A DNA stretch of 64,000 nt, taken from NCBI RefSeq assembly GCF_013488205.1, contig NZ_CP040908.1, positions 1,527,876 to 1,591,875 on the forward strand. Direction: 5' to 3'. Made by a program: the position numbers and the translations under genes. Positions 56,487 through 64,000 of the stretch are shown here, one piece after another. The notes under the pieces were generated by a model. That model saw only the letters and a program-made list of their open reading frames with translations, did no database searches and had not been told where the DNA came from. How positions within the stretch are numbered: the first letter of the stretch is position 1; every line of letters begins with the position of its first letter. The DNA comes from Empedobacter falsenii. Lineage in GTDB: Bacteria; Bacteroidota; Bacteroidia; Flavobacteriales; Weeksellaceae.

Positions 56487-58238
56487 ATGGAAGGTGGATC
56501 ATTACTACAAGAAAATGGAGTTCAAATTACCATTTTTTTAATATTTGCAATTGTCTTTTCAGGCTTGCTTATCATTATTTTTAGACTTTTAGGAATTTAT
56601 GGTACTCTAATAAAACGAAAACAAGCACAAGAACTTGAAAAAAAATTAGAAAGCCTTTCTAAAGAAGAACGTTTAGTTTATAACCAAAAAGAAAATTTCT
56701 TAAAATTAAATCTTACATCACATAACCTTTCAGAGAATTACATTGTTTCGGATGAAAATGGTATTGTAAGAAATATTAATATAGTGGAAGAGCTGAGAGT
56801 TTTTCCTGTTAAAAGAAGAACTTCAAGTTTTCAAAGATACATAACAAATGATTTAAGCAAACTCATCTTATATTTTTTAGGTACAGCTACTTTTTGGTTG
56901 ATTATTGGAACAACATTTGGCCTTTATTTAGGAATTAAATTTGTTGTACCAGATTTAGATCACGTAAGCTGGCTTAGTTTTGGACGAATGAGGCCTTCAC
57001 ATACAAATTCCGTTTTTTGGGGATGGGCATCTTTGGCCATGCTTGGTTTTGCTTACTATGTAATACCAAGAGTAAGCAATATCGAAAATTTTAATTTAAA
57101 GCTTGGTTATCTTTCTCTCGTTTTAGTTAATATGGCTGTTTTAGTTGGGACTATATTTTTACTTGCCGGAATTAATAATGGTGGTGGGGAATATAGGGAA
57201 TATATATGGCCAGTCATGTCCGCTTTCGCTTTAGGAGTAGCAGTTTCTTTGTACAATTTTTTTAGACCAATTGCTAAGCGCAAAACAAAAGAAATTTATA
57301 TATCAAATTGGTATATTGTTTCAGGAACAATGTTTATTGTTGTCGTTCTTATAGTTTGTTATTTACCTTTTTGGCAAAATGGAATGGGAGAAACTATAAT
57401 GCAGGGTTATTATATGCATCAAGCAATTGGGATGTGGTTTATGATGATTAATTTGGGATTGATGTACTATTTTCTTCCACAACAACTCAATAAACCTATT
57501 TATTCGTATAGTTTAGGAATTCTAGCATTCTGGACACACACCTTATTTTACACATTGATAGGAACACACCATTTTATTTTTAGTGCTATACCTTGGAGTC
57601 TCCAAACAACTGCAATAGTCGCAAGTGCTGGAATGTTAATCCCTGTAGCTGCAGGTACAGCAAATTTTTTATTAACATTTAATGGAGCTTGGTATCAATT
57701 GAAAACTAGTTACACTTTGCCTTTCTATTTTATGTCGATTATTTTTTATTTTACAGGGTCTTTTCAAGGAACAGTAGAAGCGTTTCGATTCACCAATTTA
57801 TTATGGCATTTTACAGATTTTACTGTTGCTCATTCTCATTTAACAATGTATGGCATTATCACGTTTATGCTGTGGGGGTTTTGCTATACGTTAGTACCAA
57901 GATTAACAGGTAAAGAGCCTCCAAAATTATTAGTTGGTATACACTTTTGGTTGGCTTTGATTGGATTATTATTCTATGTTATTGCACTCATGATTGGCGG
58001 AACAGGTACAGGACAACTATGGATGGATAAAAAACCTTTTATTCAAGGAGTCATCAATATGGGACCTTATTGGCTCTGGCGAGCAATAGGAGGTACTATG
58101 ATGTGGTTTTCTCATTTAATCTTTGCTTATAATTTTTATAGGATGATAAAAAAAGGAGAAAACACTACAATTCCAGTAACTCCTTCTGAAATATTAGCGG
58201 CGAAGAAACAGCATAGTGAAAAAGAGTTTAATCTTTAA
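56487..58238 (+). CDS. ccoN: cbb3-type cytochrome c oxidase subunit I
   Basis: 583 residues. After a first TM helix and a long charged loop (about 35-115) comes the haem-copper core of some twelve helices. Haem and copper ligands are in RPSHTNSVFWGW, YYMHQAIGMWF, GTHHFIFSAIPW and VAHSHLTMYG. The fold is CcoN, the proton-pumping oxygen reductase with high O2 affinity. In many Bacteroidota ccoN is fused to ccoO; here it is separate, and ccoO carries an extra cytochrome domain instead. It is the first gene of a four-gene operon. Confidence 0.93.
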   Translation: MEGGSLLQENGVQITIFLIFAIVFSGLLIIIFRLLGIYGTLIKRKQAQELEKKLESLSKEERLVYNQKENFLKLNLTSHNLSENYIVSDENGIVRNINIVEELRVFPVKRRTSSFQRYITNDLSKLILYFLGTATFWLIIGTTFGLYLGIKFVVPDLDHVSWLSFGRMRPSHTNSVFWGWASLAMLGFAYYVIPRVSNIENFNLKLGYLSLVLVNMAVLVGTIFLLAGINNGGGEYREYIWPVMSAFALGVAVSLYNFFRPIAKRKTKEIYISNWYIVSGTMFIVVVLIVCYLPFWQNGMGETIMQGYYMHQAIGMWFMMINLGLMYYFLPQQLNKPIYSYSLGILAFWTHTLFYTLIGTHHFIFSAIPWSLQTTAIVASAGMLIPVAAGTANFLLTFNGAWYQLKTSYTLPFYFMSIIFYFTGSFQGTVEAFRFTNLLWHFTDFTVAHSHLTMYGIITFMLWGFCYTLVPRLTGKEPPKLLVGIHFWLALIGLLFYVIALMIGGTGTGQLWMDKKPFIQGVINMGPYWLWRAIGGTMMWFSHLIFAYNFYRMIKKGENTTIPVTPSEILAAKKQHSEKEFNL

Positions 58239-58248
58239 ATAAATTTAT

Positions 58249-59241
58249 ATGTCATTTTTTAATAATCATAAAACTCTTTTTGGGGCAGCCCTTGGTCTTT
58301 TTCTCTTCTTGACTACATATATTGCAATTATTCCTGCCTTAGAAAATCAAAAAATAAATCAGCCATTACCACGACAATCAAAAGAACTCTCTGCAGATGA
58401 ACAAGCGGGAAAAATGGTTTATATCGAGAATGGATGTGTTGCTTGCCATACTCAGCAAGTACGCAATGTAGAAATGGATAATGTATTTGGAAAACGTCCA
58501 AGTATACCTGCAGATTATGCGATTAATAAGCGATTAGATCTTTGGAGAAATACAGCCAATTTAATGGGAACAGAACGCACAGGACCAGATTTAACAAATG
58601 TGGGAGAAAGACAACCTAGCGATGATTGGCATTTGATTCACTTATATCAACCTCGCGCAGCTGTTGCACAATCTATTATGCCTGCTTATCCTTTTCTTTT
58701 TATCGAACGTGATTTTCTACATAAGGATGATGTTGAAGTAAAAGTTCCTGAGAAATTTGTTAAACGTAATAAAAAGATAGTTGCGAGTAAAAAAGCTTTA
58801 CAATTAGTTGCTTATTTAAAATCTTTAAAACAAACTGAATTTACAGACGATAGTAGTGTACCTGATTTTTTATACAAAAAGAAGATAAAAAGTAACAATG
58901 GAAGTGAAACGATGTCCAATTTACCAAATGGAGAGGAATTATATACGGCTAATTGTGCTACTTGTCATCAAGCAAATGGTGAAGGAGTTCCTGGAGCATT
59001 TCCTCCTTTAAAAAATAGTCCTGTAGTTACAGGAGGAGCTTTAGAATTATATGTTACTATAATTATGAAAGGATATGATCCCCGTCCTGAATATGCAACT
59101 ATGCCAGCAGTGGGGGAGAATGCAGGTTTTACAGCAGAAGATGTAGCAGCTATAATAAATCACGAACGTTCAAGTTGGGGAAATAAGGCAAAAAAAATTA
59201 CTGCTGAAGAAGTACAAGTCATCTTAGATAAAATAAAATAA
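58249..59241 (+). CDS. ccoO: CcoO fused to a cytochrome c domain
   Basis: 330 residues. An N-terminal membrane anchor is followed by a CcoO-type monohaem domain (NGCVACHTQQVRNVE, with the MGTERTGPDLTNVGERQPSD and SIMPAYPFLF ligand regions). A second cytochrome c domain (residues 220-320) has CATCHQANGEGVPGAFPP and an axial Met in TMPAVGE. This gives two haems in one chain and may replace CcoP, which normally carries two. It lies 10 bp after ccoN. Confidence 0.9.
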   Translation: MSFFNNHKTLFGAALGLFLFLTTYIAIIPALENQKINQPLPRQSKELSADEQAGKMVYIENGCVACHTQQVRNVEMDNVFGKRPSIPADYAINKRLDLWRNTANLMGTERTGPDLTNVGERQPSDDWHLIHLYQPRAAVAQSIMPAYPFLFIERDFLHKDDVEVKVPEKFVKRNKKIVASKKALQLVAYLKSLKQTEFTDDSSVPDFLYKKKIKSNNGSETMSNLPNGEELYTANCATCHQANGEGVPGAFPPLKNSPVVTGGALELYVTIIMKGYDPRPEYATMPAVGENAGFTAEDVAAIINHERSSWGNKAKKITAEEVQVILDKIK

Positions 59242-59242
59242 T

Positions 59243-59509
59243 ATGAATAAAAGAGCTAAAAATAATATGTGCTTTGTAAGTATATTCCTAACATCAGCTT
59301 TGTTTGCATGTGATGCATGTCAATTGCAACAACCAAAAATCACACAGAATTTTACACATGGAACAGGTCCTCAAAGCGATTGGGATTGGTTTATTGTAGT
59401 AATTGTTATTCTAATTACATTATGGACTTTTATTCTATCCCTAAAATATTTATTTAAACCAGGAGAAAAAGAAAGTGGACACATAAAAAATTTATTTTAT
59501 TCAGATTAA
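59243..59509 (+). CDS. Small membrane subunit of the oxidase operon
   Basis: 88 residues, or 80 from Met9. The signal-like N-terminus ends at FACDAC (a possible lipobox or Cys pair), then a short polar stretch, a transmembrane helix (FIVVIVILITLWTFILSLKY) and a polar tail. It starts 1 bp after ccoO. Its position is that of CcoQ-like or assembly subunits, but the sequence has no clear family. Confidence 0.65.
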   Translation: MNKRAKNNMCFVSIFLTSALFACDACQLQQPKITQNFTHGTGPQSDWDWFIVVIVILITLWTFILSLKYLFKPGEKESGHIKNLFYSD

Positions 59510-59519
59510 AACAGATCGT

Positions 59520-59924
59520 ATGAAAAATGACAGAAGCAAAATATTTTTATTTTTAGATGATCAATTGCAGCCGATTGCAGAATTGGACGCACCTACTGTT
59601 TTTGATTTAGATACAGAAAAGATGGTTGATGGAGAACATTTTTTAAAAATAGTTAGTCGTTCGACAACGGGCAAAGAAGGAATTAAAATCATACAGTTTA
59701 CTGTTACAAACGGACCTTTTATTCAAGTAGAAGGAATAAAAAATAAGTCTATTTTAAATGGAACTGTTTCACTTATGATAAATGCTTACGATAAAGGAAA
59801 ACAAAAAAGTTTTTTAATTAATGGTAGCGAAACACCTAAAACTATTCCTTATTGGATATGGATACTTATAATTTTGTTCATTGGATGGGCTATATATTAT
59901 GAGATTACTAGTTATGCTGTTTAA
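59520..59924 (+). CDS. Tail-anchored protein of the oxidase operon
   Basis: 134 residues with a beta-rich, Ig-like domain (about 5-105; FLFLDDQLQPIAELDAPTVF, VSLMINAYDKGKQK) and a C-terminal transmembrane helix (YWIWILIILFIGWAIYYEIT). It might be a cytochrome-oxidase accessory protein. The family is not recognised. It is the last gene of the operon. Confidence 0.65.
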   Translation: MKNDRSKIFLFLDDQLQPIAELDAPTVFDLDTEKMVDGEHFLKIVSRSTTGKEGIKIIQFTVTNGPFIQVEGIKNKSILNGTVSLMINAYDKGKQKSFLINGSETPKTIPYWIWILIILFIGWAIYYEITSYAV

Positions 59925-60002
59925 AAACAATGTGATAATAGATTAATAAAGTACGTTTTAGATATATTTAATTAAATATCTTGTTGTTATTTAAATGAAT
60001 TA

Positions 60003-60057
60003 ATTTTTGTCATATAATTAATATTTGGCACTCTAATTGATTTATGTCATAATAAAT
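60003..60057 (+). promoter_or_regulatory. TGTCAT elements upstream of the catalase gene
   Basis: ATTTATGTCATAATAAAT at 60040-60057 is an exact match to 52029-52046, and a second TTTTTGTCATATAAT copy lies at 60004-60018. They are 108-163 bp before the catalase start. The 59925-60165 stretch holds no gene. Confidence 0.5.
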
Positions 60058-60165
60058 TTATATATAAAATAAACAAATAACAATAAAGCTATAGGTTTTG
60101 TGTTGATTTTATTTTTCTTATTACGTTCTATTCGTCAATTCTAATTCATTAATTAATATTAGCAT

Positions 60166-62289
60166 ATGAAAAAATCAAAAAAATCAGATCTTAAATCAGA
60201 ACAAATGAGTCAATTTACAGTTGATAATTCGAATCAAAAATTGACAACTAATGACGGTGTCTCTATCTATGATAATAATAACACCTTAAAAGTTGGAGAT
60301 AGAGGACCTTCCTTACAACAAGACCATATATACTTTGATAAGTTGGGTCATTTCGATCGAGAAAGAATACCTGAACGTGTTGTACATGCTCGAGGTAGTG
60401 GAGCTCACGGAATATTAGAAATACATGAGGATATAAGTGAATATACATGTGCAAAATTTCTTCAAAAAGGTAAAACGACTCCACTATTTATTCGTTTTTC
60501 AACCGTTGCAGGATTTAAAGGATCTACAGATTTAGCTAGGGATGTTAGAGGATTTTCTGTAAAATTTTACACAGAAGATGGTAACTATGATTTAGTTGGA
60601 AATAACATTCCTGTATTTTTTATTCAAGATGCTATGAATTTCCCTGATTTAATACATGCTGTTAAGCCAGAGCCAGATAAAGAAATTCCCCAAGCTGCTT
60701 CAGCGCACGATACTTTTTGGGATTTTATTTCATTAATGCCTGAATCTGCGCATATGATAATGTGGGCGATGTCTGACCGAGCAATTCCTCGTAGCCTTAG
60801 AATGATGGAGGGGTTTGGTGTACATACATTTAAATTGATTAATGAGAAAGGTAAAGCAACTTTTGTTAAATTCCATTGGAAACCTCGATTAGGAGTACAT
60901 TCTGTAGCATGGAACGAAGCTCAGAAAATTTCCGGATTTAATTCTGACTTTCATCGTCAAGATTTATGGGAAGCTATTGATACAGGTAATTTTCCGCAAT
61001 GGGATTTAGGTGTTCAACTAATTCCTGAAGAAGATGAATTAAAATATTCTTTTGATTTATTAGATGTAACAAAGATAGTTCCAGAGGAATTAGTACCCGT
61101 TAAAATTATTGGCACAATGACACTTAATAGAAATCCAGACAATTTTTTTGCTGAAACAGAACAAGTGGCTTTCGACCCCGGAAGAATTATCCCAGGTATA
61201 GATTTATCGGATGATCCTTTACTGCAAGGTCGTGTTTTTTCGTATATGGATACACAGAATTATAGATTAGGAGGAGGAAACTTTCATGAAATTCCTATTA
61301 ATAGATCATTAAACCAAAAGCATAATAATCAAAAAGATGGAACAGGGAGAATTGATATACTGAAAGGAGGTGTAAGTTATTTTCCAAATAGTAAAGCTTC
61401 GGGATGTCCTTATCATGCTATGTTGAAAGGTGAAGAGGGCTTTCAATCACATCAACAAGAGGTACAAGGTAAAAAAGTAAGAGGAAGATCTGATTCTTTT
61501 GCTGATCATTTTTCTCAAGCAACCTTATTTTTTAATTCACAATCCAAACCAGAAAAACAACATATTATAGATGCTTTTAGTTTTGAATTGAGTAAGGTAA
61601 CTGATCCAAAAATTAGAGAGAGACAAGTTGCTATACTTCATCAAATTGATAAAACTCTAGCGCAAAAAGTAGGAGATAATCTTGGTATTAAGCCTCCAAA
61701 AGAGTTGGATGAACTGACATTAAGTTTTGCAAGGCAAAATCATCCCAATTATCCTCTACAGCCTAAAAAACAAGAAATAAATTCATCTGATGCTTTGAGT
61801 ATGAAAGTAAAAGAAGGTGAAGGAACTATTAAAACTAGAAAAGTAGCCTTTTTAGTGGATAATGGTGTTTCTAAAAAAAGTGTAGATCAATTAAAAAAAG
61901 CATTGGAAAAAGAGGGAGCTCAAGCGGTATTAATTTCATCTAAAGTAGGTGTACTAACTTATGAAGAAGGAAGTAAAGAAAAGATTTCCCATAGTTATCT
62001 TACAGATCCATCTGTTTGTTATGATGCAGTGTTTACACCATCAGGCAAATCAATTGAATCTTTAAAATTGAATCCAGATTATTATGAATTTATCAATGAT
62101 TCTTACAGACATTGTAAAATATTAGCATTTGCAAAAGGAGCAGGTACGTTAATGGATAATTCATTTGTGAAACCTGATAGAGGAGTGATTTTAGAAGATG
62201 AAAATGAGAATTGGATTGTGGATTTTATTCAAGTAATGAAATTACATCGTATTTGGGACCGTGAAGAAGAAAGGAAGGTTCCTTCATAA
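60166..62289 (+). CDS. katE: Large-subunit catalase HPII
   Basis: A 707-residue haem catalase (2 H2O2 to 2 H2O + O2). The distal His is in VHARGSGAHGI, Asn in IQDAMNFPD, and the haem Tyr in RVFSYMDTQNYRLG. After the core (to about 500), residues 560-700 form the DJ-1/flavodoxin-like C-terminal domain typical of HPII (VAFLVDNGVSKKSVDQLKKA). It is preceded by a lysine-rich N-terminus. It is likely induced under stress from the TGTCAT-containing promoter. Confidence 0.96.
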   Translation: MKKSKKSDLKSEQMSQFTVDNSNQKLTTNDGVSIYDNNNTLKVGDRGPSLQQDHIYFDKLGHFDRERIPERVVHARGSGAHGILEIHEDISEYTCAKFLQKGKTTPLFIRFSTVAGFKGSTDLARDVRGFSVKFYTEDGNYDLVGNNIPVFFIQDAMNFPDLIHAVKPEPDKEIPQAASAHDTFWDFISLMPESAHMIMWAMSDRAIPRSLRMMEGFGVHTFKLINEKGKATFVKFHWKPRLGVHSVAWNEAQKISGFNSDFHRQDLWEAIDTGNFPQWDLGVQLIPEEDELKYSFDLLDVTKIVPEELVPVKIIGTMTLNRNPDNFFAETEQVAFDPGRIIPGIDLSDDPLLQGRVFSYMDTQNYRLGGGNFHEIPINRSLNQKHNNQKDGTGRIDILKGGVSYFPNSKASGCPYHAMLKGEEGFQSHQQEVQGKKVRGRSDSFADHFSQATLFFNSQSKPEKQHIIDAFSFELSKVTDPKIRERQVAILHQIDKTLAQKVGDNLGIKPPKELDELTLSFARQNHPNYPLQPKKQEINSSDALSMKVKEGEGTIKTRKVAFLVDNGVSKKSVDQLKKALEKEGAQAVLISSKVGVLTYEEGSKEKISHSYLTDPSVCYDAVFTPSGKSIESLKLNPDYYEFINDSYRHCKILAFAKGAGTLMDNSFVKPDRGVILEDENENWIVDFIQVMKLHRIWDREEERKVPS

Positions 62290-62328
62290 TAAAATGTTTA
62301 ACGTGATATAATTATAAAATTTAGACGA

Positions 62329-62562
62329 ATGATTTTACAACTTAGTCCTACAATACTTGTAGATACCCCTATTGGTAGAGGTCATACTATTTTTATAATT
62401 GATTATGGTATGCATCAAAATTCGTGTTGGGTCGTAACGATGGAAAAAAATGGCATTGTAAAACATTTTGATAGCAATGACATTATAGTTTGTACAAATT
62501 TTACTTTTCATATCAATGAGGAGAAAAATTGTTTTAATCACAATTCAGAAATAAAAAAATAA
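62329..62562 (+). CDS. Small hypothetical protein
   Basis: A 77-residue protein (MILQLSPTILVDTPIGRGHT ...) with a beta-rich core: GHTIFIIDYGMHQNSCWVVT, then a FDSNDIIVCTNFTFHIN stretch. The family is not recognised; small proteins of this type are common in Bacteroidota. It lies between the catalase and PNPOx-like genes on the same strand, 4 bp before the latter. Confidence 0.6.
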   Translation: MILQLSPTILVDTPIGRGHTIFIIDYGMHQNSCWVVTMEKNGIVKHFDSNDIIVCTNFTFHINEEKNCFNHNSEIKK

Positions 62563-62566
62563 AATT

Positions 62567-63082
62567 ATGGGAAATGCACAGTCACCGACAGAAAATTTGA
62601 GCGGAAATAAAGCCATTGAAAAGATAAAATCTATTGCTGAAACTGCCCGAACTTGCTTTTTTACCACTAATATTGGCGGTAATACTACAAGTAGACCAAT
62701 GGCTCTTCAGGAAGTAGATGAGGTTGGTAACCTCTGGTTTTTGAGTGACGTTCGTTCACTGAAAAATGATGAAATTGAAGCCAATCCTAATGTAGAACTG
62801 TATTTTATGAATAATTCTAAATACGAATACATCTTTATTAAAGGAAAAGCCAGTGTTTCAAAAGATAAAACTTTAATTGATAAATACTGGACCAATTTTG
62901 CAAATGCTTGGTTTGATGGAAAAGACGATCCTAATATCAGTGTAATAAAATTTTCGCCAAACGATGGGTATTATTACGAAACCAAAGACAATAAGTTTAT
63001 TGCCATGTCGAAAATGCTTTTTGCCGCCGTTACAGGAAGTACAATTGAAGACGGAGGAATTGAAGGAGAACTGAAACTATAA
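62567..63082 (+). CDS. Pyridoxamine 5'-phosphate oxidase-like (general stress protein 26 type)
   Basis: A 171-residue flavin-binding-fold protein. FFTTNIGGNTTSRPMALQEV and LWFLSDVRSLKNDEIEANPN match the split-barrel flavin domain, and FIKGKASVSKDKTLIDKYW and WFDGKDDPNISVIKF complete the GSP26 type. Probable cofactors are FMN or F420-like molecules. The function in stress is unknown. Confidence 0.88.
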   Translation: MGNAQSPTENLSGNKAIEKIKSIAETARTCFFTTNIGGNTTSRPMALQEVDEVGNLWFLSDVRSLKNDEIEANPNVELYFMNNSKYEYIFIKGKASVSKDKTLIDKYWTNFANAWFDGKDDPNISVIKFSPNDGYYYETKDNKFIAMSKMLFAAVTGSTIEDGGIEGELKL

Positions 63083-63210
63083 AGAATAAATTATTGTCTT
63101 CTACAATGTTAATTAATTAAAGAAAAATGCAGAAACAAACTATTTATGGCATTGCATTTGAAATATTATTTTTATTAACGCAATTTATTAATATTTAAAA
63201 ATCACACATT

Positions 63211-63462
63211 ATGGGAATTCTAACATGGATAATTTTCGGCCTTATAGCCGGAGCAATAGCAAAAGCAATACACCCTGGTAACGATCCAGGTGGTTGGATA
63301 GTAACAATAATTATTGGGATTATTGGAGCTGTTGTCGGTGGGTGGCTTGGATCGATGCTTTTAGGTGTCGATGTAAGCGGATTTAATATTTCTAGTTTTT
63401 TAGTTGCAATTGCTGGAGCAGTTTTATGTCTAGCAGTGTATAGAATGATTTCGAAAAAATAG
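63211..63462 (+). CDS. GlsB/YeaQ/YmgE stress membrane protein
   Basis: 83 residues: MGILTWIIFGLIAGAIAKAI, HPGNDPGGWIVTIIIGIIGA and VVGGWLGSMLLGVDVSGFN. Glycine-zipper transmembrane helices in three segments. This is the transglycosylase-associated/GlsB family found in general-stress regulons. The only open frame in the gap before it (63083-63210) is a 23-codon peptide at about 63127, which I do not call. Confidence 0.93.
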   Translation: MGILTWIIFGLIAGAIAKAIHPGNDPGGWIVTIIIGIIGAVVGGWLGSMLLGVDVSGFNISSFLVAIAGAVLCLAVYRMISKK

Positions 63463-63539
63463 ACTGTCTAATTAACGATTAAAATACTGTAAAGTCTCAG
63501 AGCGCTGAGACTTTTTGTTTAATATTACTATTTATAATT

Positions 63540-64000
63540 ATGAAAAATACAGTCATTGATTTAATTACTAAAACAGCGGTAATTACTGGCGCTTCTAGTG
63601 GTGTTGGCTTAGCTACAGCACACTTATTTGCTCAAAATGGATATCAATTGGTTTTGGCAGCACGAGGTGTAGAAGGTTTAGAAAAGGCGGTTTCAGAATG
63701 CAATGCTTTCGGTGGAAAAGCGGTTTATAAATCAACTGACGTTTCTAATGCAAATGAAGTAAAAGATTTAGTTGAATTTGCTCTGAAAGAATTTGGACGC
63801 ATAGATATATGGGTAAATAATGCAGGGGTAATGTCTAGTGGGAAATTTGGAGAAATTCCAATGGAAGTTAATGAACAGGTTATAAAAACCAATCTCATGG
63901 GATATATGCATGGAGCTTATTATGTTTTACCAGTTTTTAAAGAACAAAATCAAGGAATACTCATCAACAATGTATCAATAGGAGGGTTTATGCCTGCGCC
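63540..64000 (+). CDS. SDR oxidoreductase, cut by window end
   Basis: Starts MKNTVIDLITKTAVITGASS and then GVGLATAHLFAQNG, with the TGASSGVG cofactor motif and NNAG (IWVNNAGVM). The catalytic YxxxK lies beyond the window. 153 codons are visible. It belongs with the stress genes just upstream. Confidence 0.9.
   Translation, partial: MKNTVIDLITKTAVITGASSGVGLATAHLFAQNGYQLVLAARGVEGLEKAVSECNAFGGKAVYKSTDVSNANEVKDLVEFALKEFGRIDIWVNNAGVMSSGKFGEIPMEVNEQVIKTNLMGYMHGAYYVLPVFKEQNQGILINNVSIGGFMPA

Overview
The window is low-GC and uses Bacteroidota-style gene starts (AT-rich leaders, few Shine-Dalgarno sites). Its content (type II-C Cas9, a SusD fragment, DUF6266 and DUF6520 proteins, a cbb3-like oxidase, TonB receptor plus PepSY protein) points to a flavobacterium, most likely Weeksellaceae or Myroides/Empedobacter-like. 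The genus is an inference from gene content; no rRNA marker is present.

Layout. 0.2-3.1 kb: an AraC-type regulator and a redox cluster (SDR, DJ-1/PfpI, small membrane protein, lipoprotein) with a repeated 18-bp candidate operator. 3.1-15.7 kb: a defence island. It holds an Mrr-like nuclease fused to a STAND-type NTPase, a HEPN-like protein, a predicted minus-strand tracrRNA, cas9-cas1-cas2, and a CRISPR array of 34 identical 49-bp repeats with 30-bp spacers, including a three-unit tandem duplication. 15.7-18.3 kb: a small HTH protein, long dispersed repeats and a DUF6266 gene between two similar hairpins. 18.3-20.9 kb: an arsenic operon (arsR, DUF6428, arsC, acr3) with two ArsR-type palindromes. 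21-26.4 kb: a decayed ywbE, a membrane-anchored ChaN/EreA-like protein, a cold-shock protein and a ChaA antiporter. 27-32.5 kb: peroxide and redox repair on the minus strand, namely an ohrR-ohr-DUF1304-nitroreductase-DJ-1 operon, a DUF417-MsrAB pair, and an ECF sigma/anti-sigma pair.

32.6-39.7 kb: an IS3-family element interrupts a susD-like gene. It is followed by an S9 peptidase and, convergently, a DUF6520 exported Cys-rich peptide, a MauE/DoxX membrane protein and a small lipoprotein. 39.8-45.5 kb: more copies of the dispersed repeats around a TonB receptor-PepSY iron-uptake pair, then a frameshifted hsdR remnant. 46-50.4 kb: an AraC regulator with an iron-type alcohol dehydrogenase, then a higher-GC Na+/H+ antiporter next to a broken copy of the same IS3 element. 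51-64 kb: a general-stress island with an Asp-rich/KGG protein, a YciF-like protein, two Crp/Fnr-type proteins (one without a DNA-binding domain), SDRs, a reduced cbb3-type oxidase operon, HPII-type catalase, a PNPOx-like protein, GlsB/YeaQ and an SDR cut by the window end.

The least explained parts are the cassette-like defence genes with shared boundary repeats, the conflict between tracrRNA polarity and the position of the degenerate CRISPR repeat, the DUF6266 locus with its hairpins and TTCGA array, the SusD-S9-DUF6520-MauE cluster, and an 18-bp TGTCAT-containing element shared by two promoters of the stress island.
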